A stretch of 64,000 nucleotides of DNA. Source: Rhizoclosmatium globosum (taxonomy: Eukaryota; Chytridiomycota; Chytridiomycetes; Chytridiales; Chytriomycetaceae). Location: assembly GCA_002104985.1 (NCBI GenBank), contig MCGO01000123.1:1-64000 (forward strand). The letters run 5' to 3'. Of this stretch, positions 44,525 to 55,913 are shown piece after piece (position 1 is the first letter of the stretch; every line of letters begins with the position of its first letter). The notes below the pieces were generated by a model. That model was not told where the DNA came from and did no database searches. It was given only the letters and a program-made list of their open reading frames with translations. The position numbers were made by a program, and so were the translations under genes.

Positions 44525-47500
44525 TTTTTTTTTTCCTTACTTTGTTTTTTATTCTTGAAATAACTCAAATATATCTAGCGCTAAGAATAAATAATCCTCA
44601 ATAGTAAAAATCTTCCTCCATTTTGCTGACTATATTACGGGCCAAAGCATGCTGAAGCGCAAATAGTATACGACGATAAACAACAGCTACCGACACAGAT
44701 TCTCGAATAACTTCCCGCTGCATCATCAAGCCACGCAACTTTGCTAAAAACTGTATAGAGCTCTTGCCTAACCCACCAGTAGTATCCAATACAAAGGGGA
44801 CAAACTCTAGACCAATAGACTGACAACCCGACAAATACTTTTCATTCTTTGTAGATTCCCGTCCACGAACAGCATTTCCAACCTTAAATCCCACTAGGCC
44901 ACGTGAGGTAAGTGGATGAACAACACTGATATCCACACAAACAGTTTTCCCATCATAAAAGTCATAGACTAGAAGATCAGCTGGCCAAAGATCTCCTGAA
45001 CTTGAAGGCAGGCGAACTTCGCCATTCTCCCTACAAAGGATTCCAACTTGACGAACCAGAGCAGCCAAAGTATCTCTTAAGAAATTATGTCTACTCCAAG
45101 AGCCTGAGTGACCCCCACAGCAGAAAGCATGATCACCAAACAAATCCATCACATGTTCACAATGACGACAACGACGACAGCCTGTATAGAGCGGCATGAG
45201 AAGGCGATAGCGGAGGATAGCACGGTATTCTACAGGAGACATAACCAAGTGCAGACCTTCCATTGGAAGAGCCAACAAGAACGACGATGCATGTTGCTGG
45301 GTAAATGATTGAAGTAAAGCCTGATGACGAGGGAGAAACCGTCCTGTGGACTTGTCAAACCAACGCAAATCATTTCCAGATGTTGCCAAGAACTCCTTGT
45401 GAAGAACTGAATTGAAGACTCCCGCCAAATGTTTTTGTGTTGGAGAGGTGGAGGATGAGACTTCATTACGGAGAACATCAACAGAGGGGTAAGACAAGTG
45501 GGATGAAAGAGAGACAAGTACTGAATCAAACATAGGACCGAAAGGAGACAGACCAGATGATGACAAGATGGCAGACTGAAGAGGGGCTGTAGACAGAACA
45601 GAGGCTACATAGGCATAATGAACAAGGTGAGAAGCCTGAGAGATTCCAAGGCCCCCAGATGACAGAGGTAAACCGGTAAGCAAGAACTGGAAATCAGAAA
45701 GACTGCACCCAACAATATTTGTCAGAGCCTTACGAAGAACTGCATCAAAGTCTGAGACTCCCCTAGATACTACAGAAGGGTGCATTGTGCGCAATGCATA
45801 CACCAGCTTAGGGATCCCTAAACAAGCACGAAGCAAAAGAAGCTGACATTGCGGATCATGCAGGGAAACTAGCGACTCAATTGCAGAGGAACATTTGGAT
45901 ACACGACGGCAAAACTGAGCCTCATAAAACGAAGGGTTTCCAGACACTGCCCCACCAAGAAGCTTGACCCCACTTTCTGGCTGGACCTGGATAATACCTG
46001 GAGGGAACAGGCTTCTTCGAGGGTCAAAAGTTGGCCAATATACTTCACATTTAAACAGATTAGCATGCAGTCCAAGAGTTGGTCCCTCACGAGTTATAAC
46101 ATCAAAGGCAGCAACCATTTGAAGAGTGTCCCCATGAAGAGTCCAGTCATCCATAATAGCACCTGTATGCATAACCTGGCACTGATTATACACAGACTTC
46201 TGAAGAACAGCAAGCACAAGACAGAATAACAATGGGCCAAGGGGATCCCCCTGCTGAACTCCAGTGCAAGATCCAAATGATTTAACCCCAACAAAGAGCC
46301 AGCTCTTACAGCCATATGTATATCCCACCCAGTTCAGCAGAACAGGACACATTTCACGTACTTGTGCAAACATAGCTTCCCGAGACACCAAATTGAAGGC
46401 ATTTTGAAAGTCAACAAAAAGGAGACATTCAAGCAATTCAGCTCTCTCAGCAACAATACGGTTAAATGCGTGAAGAACAGCTTCCACTCCCCAGAAATAG
46501 CAACCCCATATTGATGAACGCTTTGCAAATACTGAGACATAGGAAGCTTAACTCTTGCCATACCCAGCTTTGAGACAAGTCTACGCAAAATCATTCCCAC
46601 TGCAATAGGTCGTACATCATTGTCAGGCTTTTTAAGGGGTGTCAATCCAGCTGAGGCTATGTATGGAGCAATTGAGGGAGGGGCTAGTCCTCCAAAGAGC
46701 AAATCACAGACTGTGGTAAGTGCATCAAGAAGGCGGGGGCCAACACCACCAGCAGCAGAATGGAGCATATCAATCAAGTGGGTTGCACGCAAACCATCAC
46801 GTCCAGGAGCTGTTCCTTTAGCAAAAGTCATCAAAGCAGCTTTGACCTGGTCAACACTAAAATGTGAATGAGAGCCAATAAGATTAGGATGACAAAGGGG
46901 GACTTCATTCTGAGGATGCTTAGCCAGGAGCTTTTCCATAACCTCTGATGATGCTGAGTGAACACCTGATGACTGCAAGACTTTAATAGCTGCTGAAAAT
47001 TGACCATCCCTCAGCTTCTGTTTACAGCGGCTTGCAAGTACTGATTCACTGGGTTGGTTTGACTTAAAGACCACTTGTGCAGAAACACTTTCCAGTGCTT
47101 CTACATACAACTTCCGCTGACCTGCAGTCCCTTCTTTCCTCCAAACTGCAACTCTTGAATTAACTATAGTGCCCAAACGAGAAGCACGCTGGCTTTTTCG
47201 TAATGCATGAAGGCTGGAAGGGAGGACCCGGCGGAGAATGCAGACTGGGAAGAGCAGTAACCGAATCCACATCCCAACATCATCAGGCTGGGCACCTACA
47301 GACTCTAATAACTCAGTGTAAAGCTCAGAACAGACAAGATGTGACCCTTTCGGGACACTAGCCATTGTTGGAACTCCAGCTTGAAGCATTGCCTCCAATT
47401 CAGTTAACCCCAAAGGAGTATCACACACAGGCACTTGAGGGTCAGCATCAATAGGTAGAGCTTGAAACAAAGGGGAAACTATTCCCTCCTTGCAGACAGG

Positions 47501-48246
47501 AGAAAAGGTGCACTCTGGACCAGAGCAAACATTGCGTTTTGTAAGTGTGTTGAAATGGAAACAACGAGGGCAAAACCACCGATTAACCCAAATAGGACCT
47601 GCTCCAAGTATGAAGAGAAACCTGGCACCAAGCGCTGACTCTCTAACCATTGACTTGAGATAAGTTTCTTGTTTGAAGTCAACATATGATTAAGCAAGCT
47701 AGGAACCCGAAATCCTTGTGCAGACCGAGGGTTACGGCATTTATGCAATGCTTGAAATGGACATGGAGTATTTTCAGGAGCTGGGCCAATCTGCAAAAAA
47801 GGAGCATCAACATCTATGTGCGATGAAGAAAGGGAACGATACGGGACCTCAGCGGGAAGGCAGTTACTGCCGGACCTTCCCACTTTTGGCATATCACATC
47901 CAGGAGCTCGGTCCTGTACATTCCCACTGGCAAAGCGAACATCATCAAGTACTGCAGCTGCATATTCAGATCTAGAGACTTGCAAACCAGCCCAACCGCT
48001 GGAGCCAACATTGTTGAGCCGATGTACACCACAGGCATCACCACCTGGAACCCTCCCAAACACATCACCAAAATCCTCGGCACCACCCTCCATACATTCA
48101 TCAAACAACTTCATGCTCTCAACCTCATCAGGGCTACCATTTTCTGTAACAGAATTTAGCTGTTTGATGCCTCCACAACCATGTTCTGAAAGTCCGCTTC
48201 GATTTTTGCCAGAATGTGGTGCATACGCTTGCTGTACTACTTTCAA
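44525..48246 (-). mobile_element. Non-LTR retrotransposon (LINE) with C-terminal restriction-like endonuclease
   Basis: From 5' to 3' on the minus strand: an N-terminal Cys/His region (CPFQALHKC ... LLNHM; CPRCFHFNTLTKRNVC), reverse transcriptase blocks (FAKGTAPGRDGLRATHLIDM, GLTPLKKPDNDVRPIAVGMI, LFVDFQNAFNLVSR, GVQQGDPLGPLLF, IMDDW in place of YxDD), a thumb, a CCHC-like knuckle (CRRCRHCEHVMDLFGDHAFCC region), then a PD-(D/E)xK nuclease (PADLLVYDFYDGKTVCVDIS) and a Cys/Gly end with stop at 44598. The 3' tail ends in an A-run (plus-strand T9 near 44530). Two frame shifts are needed, near 47655 and near 46493; the second is explained by one missing G in a G-run. The 5' limit is unclear. Confidence 0.85.
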
Positions 48247-50279
48247 AATGAGTCACCACAGTCCCTTGGAACGCACACCCCCTCCTTCACATATACGCCC
48301 CCCTCCTTCTCGGCCAACATTCTACGACGAAGTCATTGCCCTCATTTAGCAGTGAAGACAGTTGGCATTCTTGATGTTGGGGCAGTTGGTGAACACTCAA
48401 GTGTCTTGGGTTGTGACTCCAGAAAACTTGATTCCGCTGCTCGTAATGACAAGATGCGAGACAGATTGCACATGAATCTTGAGGATGTATATTGCGAAGA
48501 CTCCAACGTCGAGGTTCTTGAGGATGTGATGCTCAGCAACGAAAATACAGTTCATGGCGACATACCTCTTGAAACTGCATATCTTAAAGTCGAAGAAGTT
48601 GCGGACTTGGATTATAGGCTTGCTTCTCTTGAGGATGTGGTTGCGGAGGAAAAGGTGCATGTTTTAAAGAAGGTTGAGGGTAAGTTGACATGCTCACGCA
48701 TGTTTTGATTCTTATCATACATTTAGTTACCCCCCGTACATTACATCAAACACAAACGCCCTCCTCCAATCTGGTTGGCAAAAAGGTCTTAAAGAGGAAG
48801 CTGTTCGGAACTGCAGGTGAGTTTCTCATACACAACGTTTAACTTAGCTAACAAGAAAATAAGTGGACGAGAACAAGATTGAGCTGGGTATTAAGGTAAA
48901 TTATTGAGATAATTGAATAACCACTCAGCATTTTTGCAGAAAATTAGGGCGTATATTGATGTGGATGCCGAAATTGAAAACGTCCACATTGAAGGAGCCT
49001 TGGTGCCTCAAGTTTTCACAATACTGAACAAGAAAAAAGAGGCTGTGAACGTATTGGACTCTCACAAAGTTCCATGCTGCCGTTGCTCAACCATCACTAA
49101 CACAAGTCATTTCGTTGGTACTGTTTGGACATGCAAAAAGTGTCATGATTTACCATCTTGGACTTGGGGAACAGACCATATTGAAATCTCTAATCCGGTT
49201 TATTTGAACTGGCTGAAGGGCAAAATCGCGCATAGGGATTCGTGTAATCTGACTGTGAATCCCAAGACTGAAAAAAAGGCTGATGAATTCATTAAAAGGC
49301 TATTAGCTAATCTTAAGGCATCAGGGTTGGATAAGTCAAGCAAATTCCGTGCTCTTATTCTCTGTTTCAGGGACTCGATGAACACGCACCCATTGTCCGA
49401 ACAATCTGCAAAATCAGCTCAAGAAGCTATTACAATTCAGAAGGAAAGAAATATTGGGGGGAAAGCTGTTCGAGTTCTGGCTGGCTGTCTATACAAATGT
49501 GGAGGCGGGGGACTGATGTCTGTTACTCTTGAGAGTGGCATGTTCAAAAACGAACTTCGGGATTCTGTCGTAGTCGACAACTCAGCATTTTATGTTTTCG
49601 CTTTGAAACGGGCTAAGACTATATGTCCAAATATGGATGTGGAATTTTTGTTCCCTAATGTTGAAAGCTGCCCGTTTGCTCATATTTCACTGCTTCAAGC
49701 CTACGGTGACAAACTATGTGCAGACTCTAATTCCGGCAATAAGCTTTGGAGGAAAGTAAAGGATCGAGTCTTGACAACTGTAGATCCACATGCCACCAAA
49801 TTCTCAGAAAATGAGGTGAGTCTTCTGATCCAAAGTGTCTCTAATTAAATTCTAATTAAAGTCAATAGGTCAGATTCACTTTTTTGAGTGGTGCACGGTA
49901 CGACACAGTGGAGACTTTGATTCCAATCCCAAATCGTCTGACCATCCATACCACGACCAAAGTCAACGTACCCCGTGGAACGTCGGCGTCTTGTACTCTT
50001 CAGGAATTGAAGAGTACTATTCCATACCTACGCGCTGGCAATTCACCTCATGGAATCAAAGTTGCACTAGTAAATGGGCTTAAAGTGTGCAGCATTTTGG
50101 CGGAGGTGGTCGACCAGAGAGGAAGAGTTGGGAGTGGGACAAACTTTAGCAACAGGACCAAATCACTACTGGATTCGGACCAGATTATAACTGAAGGAGG
50201 CTCCACCACAGGCAATAATGATTGGTTTTGGAGTGAATTCCGAAAAACCCGAAAAATTCTGAGAGACAGTGTTGAATGA
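48214..50279 (+). CDS. Unrecognised five-exon protein with a zinc-ribbon-like CxxC pair
   Basis: Exons 48214-48679, 48727-48816, 48864-48895, 48940-49815 and 49869-50279 add to 624 residues in one frame, each intron being GT-AG. The N-terminal part is acidic (LEDVVAEEKVHVLKKVE). The middle has KVPCCRCSTITNTSHFVGTV then WTCKKCHD, a C-x2-C ... C-x2-C zinc-ribbon pattern. A helical region follows (IGGKAVRVLAGCLYKCGGGG), then a beta-rich C-terminus (LIPIPNRLTIHTTTKVNVPR, then TSASC). No family recognised. The start is uncertain and overlaps the 5' end of the divergent LINE. Intact across 2 kb in a decayed island, so probably functional. Confidence 0.6.
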
Positions 50280-50875
50280 TTATTGAGTTTCACATATTAT
50301 TCATTAAAACAAATGTAGTTGAATAAGTGTTTTCAGAGCAACCCAAACAGGGATCAACATACAGAGCAATAGCCTGATTCTGACTAAAAATCTAGCATTC
50401 AAGTAAGGCTCGATGGGTGCGGGTTGGCTGAAAATTGACACATATTGGCAGGGTCCAAGTTAAGGCCGTGATCTATTCGTAGGCGTGGGTTCGAATCCCA
50501 CTCTGCTCACTCGTTTTATTGGAGGTGATGGGGAAGGTTGATGGAGGTGTGATGGAGGTGGGTTGGGTTGTCATCAATAAACCAACCACATGGGCTTTCA
50601 GCTGTATGACACAGTTTTAGAAAAGGTTTCCTTGACCATATACGCGTTAATTGTCCATCCCTTGGTCCTTTGCAGTCAAGAATGCAATATTGAAAGTCCA
50701 GAATATATGATCTTCACCCACACAACAACCAACTCACTTAACTGCACAACGTATCTAGGACATCTAGGACACAGTACAAAGATTTATGCGTATTATATGT
50801 TCAGCTTGTAGCAGGATGGCGAATATAACAAGAAGTTATAAAATTTACATTGTAAATACAGGTGATTTATTAAAG
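50280..50875. other. Intergenic region with a tRNA-like sequence
   Basis: About 600 bases between the unknown gene and the 3' end of the NLR gene. Besides the tRNA-like stretch listed separately, a gatggaggtg repeat occurs near 50537-50556. No coding region seen. Confidence 0.4.
50446..50510 (+). tRNA. tRNA-like sequence with intact T-arm, degenerate 5' side
   Basis: gtgggttcgaatcccac is a perfect T-arm with B box, followed by tctgctc and A as acceptor and discriminator. The long variable-type arm (gatctattcgtaggc) suggests Leu or Ser. The 5' part (ggcagggtccaagttaaggc) pairs only partly and no anticodon arm can be drawn, so a truncated or pseudo-tRNA is likely. Confidence 0.4.
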
Positions 50876-53800
50876 TTACTCATTTGAAACTAATTCCAAA
50901 GCGTAAATCTTGTAGTCGTCAAGATGCGTCCAGCAAATTAAGTCTCCAGATGCATCGGTACGTTCCATTCGCGAATCAAAGAGTCGATCATGGTGATTCC
51001 CGTCTTTCCATAGAATCCATTCTTCGGGATCAAACATCAGACGTTCTGATCCAGGAGGTATCATGATACCTAGTTTGCTAAACACCGGATTGTATTCGCC
51101 TTCGAAGGGAATTGTTTTGAAATCGACTGCGACATATTCTTCTTGCTCAATAAACTCCTTTGCCGAACGCGCTATATCCGTCATCAACTGAATGTTTTCA
51201 CTCGCCGTTTCGTCCTCCGAAGCCGATTTGTCGTCGGCAGATATTGGCTGTTTTGTTAATACTCGAGCTTTGACTACTTTATCAATACCGGCTGATGCGA
51301 TTGTCAATCCATCAGCAGAAACTCCGACACTTTGAACGTATCCCTTGTGTCTCCATGATGACACCTTTTTCCCATTCTCCCAGTCCCATACACACACTTC
51401 ACATTCATAGTTTGCTGTTGCAATCAGCTTAGCGTCAGGCGATATAACTAACGCCCTGATAACATTCTTGAATCCCCAGTTCTGTTTCAATGTTTTCAAG
51501 AGTTTCCCAGTTTCCGTTGACCAAATGTCAATTTGTCCATCATATGAGCCAGAAACAACAATTTTAGCTTTCGATGATGCAGCGAGACAGGTAATTGCAG
51601 CTTGGTCAATGTTTTTCCATTCGTTAGGTGTAACAGGTTGACAGGACTCAGCAGCGTCAAGATTCCAAACGCGCACAGAGTCATCACGCGAACCTGAAAC
51701 TAGAATCTTATCATTTGATGAGAACGCGAGTGCACGAACTTCCAACGAGTGGCCTTCGAGTATTGTAAGCTTTTCGCCTGTGACTGCTGACCAAATAAAG
51801 ATTTTGTTCTGAGACGCGCAGCCGGCTGCGATTCTGGAACCATCGTGCGATAACGCCACTGAATATACTTCGCTGTCGGCTTCAAGTGTTTTTAGGCATA
51901 GACCTGATTGTAGAGACCACATCTTGATTGTCTTATCGTCGGACGATGATATAATAGTGTCACCATCATCACCAATTACGACACTTCGAATCAGCTGTGA
52001 ATGTCCATCAAACGTTCTGATACAACTGCCACTCCCCAAGTCCCACACTTTAACTAACGAATCGTGGCCACCTGAAACAACAAGAGACTTCGACGCAGCA
52101 AGTGTTCTCACGGTGCGCCAAATTTTGATTTGCGAATGTCCCTCCAACATTGTAGCCACTCCAGTTTCTAAGTCCCATACTCGAATATGACCATCTTTGT
52201 GACCTGACACCACTCTATCACCAGACACACAAACAGACATAACTTCAACATCCTCTTCCAGTGACGCCACTAACGAATGCTCACAAACTCCCGTTTCAAT
52301 ATTCCAAACTTTTACACTTCCATCCAACGACCCAGTGACCAAAACCCCATCAGGCATATACGCAATTGAAGTAACACCTTTAGAATGACCCATAAATGTT
52401 CGATAGCATTCCCCACTCTCAAAGTCCCATAACCGAACAGTTCCGTCCTGCGACCCAGAGAACACATCCCCATGCGGTCCAATCATGACAGCCAGTACAG
52501 TTCCTGTATGTCCCATAAATGTTTTAGGACCCCAGTTGGCTTCAGCACCGAGAATCAAGCGCGCAGGTGCAAGGTGTGAGTATAATTTGTAGTACTCCGT
52601 TTCTGTTGGCACGGCTATCAGCGCATGTCTGTACACTTGATGCGGGCTAGACAGTAACTGCGATCTAAAATTAGTCGCAATAAATTGGAGGTCAGTTAGG
52701 AGGTTGAGAGAGGTTGAGTTGCTGGGGAGGAAGGGTGTGACAGTTTTAACAACTTTGAACACTGAGTTTAGAGAGTTAAGGAGGAGGAGAGATTCAAGGT
52801 AGTAAGGCAGTGACGACGTGCAGAATTTATGGAGACTGTTAAGGGCAACGTCGATTTGAGCTTGTGACATGGTTGTATCTTGAAAAGCAAGCGCAAAGTG
52901 AGTTGACCAATATTCGAGGGCATATTGTACATCTTCGGCAAAATAAGATGGCTCTCTGCCTTTTGCTTTTGAGTATTCTTGAACATTGTTCGCTTGGCCC
53001 ATATCTTGATGAAGGTTTGAGCAGAGAATTTCGAGACAACGATTCGAGAGGCTGAAATCAATGGATTTGATGTGATGCGATGGATTACATCGTGTAGTAT
53101 CGGTCAAATAGTCTTTGAAACTCTTGTGGATGACTGAGATAACCCCATTCTCGATTTTAAGAACCGAGCGTAACTACATTAAATGCGTGAGTTCATCATA
53201 GCAAATAAGCGCAATAGACTCACTTCAGCGACTATAGTTTCAGCCTCATCTTCAGCCAAGTTACCAACATTTACCAGACTCAAAAGTCCCAACGGCTTCT
53301 GGACACCGAAAATAACGCTGAATACGCGACGAAACATATTAAGTTTTCCCTCTGAAGCATCTTGGAAAGCGCGATCCAAAATTGCCGTGTAAACACCGTC
53401 TGGTCCGATTGTGAACGTTGAAATCACTTCAAGCGCGTCAGACGGAGATAGAAACTGTTGGCGAAGATACTCGCAAAGAGTACGTGCATAAATAAACAAT
53501 CCATCCGCTTTCTCCGACAGAAGCGTGAAGCATTTTTCAATTAGCACATCGGACTCAGGTCTGAATCTAGTCCACATCGCTTCTACTTTACTGCGAATGT
53601 AGATGTCAAGATCGGCCTTGTTATTCTCAGTTGAGGGACTAAGAATAAATGGACTCAAGGATTGCAAGCTGTGGTAAATATCGCTTTCGGGGCGACCCGT
53701 CGTCAAGAGTTTGACAAAACTTGGCAGTTCAGATGTCTTGGATGTCAAAATCGTCAACACCGATTTACGTGTCAAAATGTCCAGCTCATCCAAGGCATCG

Positions 53801-55765
53801 ACAACAATCAACAGTTTTCTCTCTTGAGGAGATACTTTCTTAAGACCTTCGACAATCAGACGCTCGAACGCAGATACAGGGTCTCTAAGAATACTCTGTT
53901 TGTTTTCTTGCTTGACACGCACATTATCAGCCTTCATCTCCGTCTCAATATGATCTTTGAACTCCTTTGAATCGACAGAATTGTAGAGATTCCAAATCAT
54001 GGTGGAGACAAGAACGATAGGATCACGTTTCCGTTCATCATTGTGTCTGCAAAAGAATATCGATCCAACTTTGTATGTATCTGGAAGGTTGACCAACAGA
54101 CTATACGCGATTAATGACTTTCCTGTTCCTGCTCCTCCATTCATCCACATGGCCCGTTCGTCGGTGTCGACCCAGTCGTTTAGTGCATCAACAACCCACA
54201 TTCGCGTTCCTTTCACATATTCTGAAGCATATGCATGAATGTCGTCGACAAAGTCTACTGGATTCAGCCATAATTTAAGAGAATCTGAAGTAACTTCTTC
54301 GATGATAGGTTCGGGATGTAAAACGTGTCGTATCTCGTTGCAAAGGACAGAGAAAGCAGATTGCCACTTTGGAGAGTCAACATTATATCTTTTGAAATCA
54401 GAGTACAACGACCCGGCCGTAATCATAAAAGGAACTCCATAGGATTGCTTGTAGCCAGTGACATCTTCGCCTTCGTCGAAAAAATATGCGGGAATGATAG
54501 GTTTCTTCAAGTCCGCTGAGAAGTTGATTTCCATATTACAGTTTACTGATTCCTGAAACAAATTAGTATAAGGTTAAATCATTTCATTCAACATACCAAG
54601 TATCCTTTCGACAAACAGGCAAGAACAAGTTTGCTTGACGAGATCCCACCGGACATGGCAGAATAGATATTCCCCTGCATTTGTTTGTGGTCCATCCATA
54701 TTTTTAGAGATGGCATCGAAAGCTTCAATTGCTCAACAAGAGCCGTAACCTCACTCTTTGTACCCCAGTTGTATGAGATAAAGATATCATACTGCTGACG
54801 GGATTTTGCGTCCTGTTGGAAACTGTCCTGCAACGAAATCGCCCCACTTGATACCGACAACGGGGTGAAGCCAGTAGCAAGCTCATAAACAAGTACTGAA
54901 GACGATAGAATCGCACGTTCAAGCACCTCGGATTTATCAACTGCCACTTTCCTCTGAGTTTTGCTGTCGATGTAATGAAGAGTAAATCCCTGATTCGGGA
55001 GTTGAAACTGCTTCATAATCTAAAGGGCTATCTATGAGATTAATATCACGGAAAATATAAACCACACCTCCGTTTTAAGCGCATCAATATCAAACTCCGA
55101 AATTTCCAGGACAGTTGGCATAGTGTTTGCCTGTTCATTTGTAACTGACACAATGGCAAAAGAATGGAAGTCAAAGACCAGATCCGTTTCCGGATTCTTG
55201 ACTCTCTTGAGAATATTGGAAAGTACTGCCCTTGGGGACAACAATTTGCGGTTGGAAACCTGTGAAGGAGGCATCGTATAGTAGATTCGCATCGTTCCAT
55301 CTGTGGGGAAGTCGAACGTTTTGATGATCTAGCGATGTATTCAGCATGACTGTTACGCAAGAATACAAGACTGAAGGTTACTTCTTCTTTCAGGCAGGCC
55401 ATTGTTGGTTCAGAAAGGGCAATAGGCTGCTCCTCATCTTCCATTTCAAATGGGCGGACAGGAACGACAACCTGGTCCTTACCCTGAGCTAAACACAACT
55501 TAGAGATTTATACAAACGAGGCATGACTGAGATCTATACCTTTAATTGGAACTGTTTGATCAACTGTGATTGCAGTCAAGTCCGCACTGAAACTGACTGG
55601 ATCCGCTCCTTGACGATCCTTGTCAACGTATAAGCTTACTCTTGGTGCATTTGTTACAGTGGCAGGAGGCTTTCGAGGTGGTTGCACTGTTTGGTAGTTG
55701 AATGTCCCATCCTTGAAACCACATCCATTCAATCAATACTTACGTTTAGATTCCTTATTTCCCAT
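50876..55765 (-). CDS. TIR-NACHT-WD40 NOD-like receptor
   Basis: Possible start MGNKESK (55765), a myristoylation-type N-terminus. Exons at about 55508-55730, 55046-55490 and 54597-55018 lead into a TIR domain (YDIFISYNWGTKSEVTALVE ... GYL), continued in exon 53224-54552 by ESVNCNMEINFSADLKKPII, with Glu at the CxxE position of NADase-type TIRs. The same exon holds NACHT: Walker A GGAGTGKS, Walker B LLIVVDALDELD. The last exon (50876-53173) starts LRSVLKIENGVISVIHKSFK and carries about ten WD40 repeats (RLWD, KVWN, RVWD, KVWD ...). Fungal NACHT-WD40 proteins act in non-self recognition and cell death. Here the ligand is unknown. The 5' exon joins are uncertain by one base. Confidence 0.85.
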
Positions 55766-55913
55766 GTTCTATGGAATGCGACAGTCGGTTTGGAGGCAAG
55801 TGGCTTCGTAGTTGGAGATTGGATAAAAAGTTGATGTATGAAGATTCTAATCAAGAAAACTAAAACATTTACCACCCATCAACAAGTATTCCCTTTTCAA
55901 TATTAATTCCTCC

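Noticed and set aside
49300..49560. TFIIB-like zinc ribbon plus cyclin fold in the unknown five-exon protein
   Set aside because: The CxxC pairs and an A-x-C-L-Y helix look faintly similar, but order and length do not fit TFIIB/Brf/Rrn7 well enough to name it.
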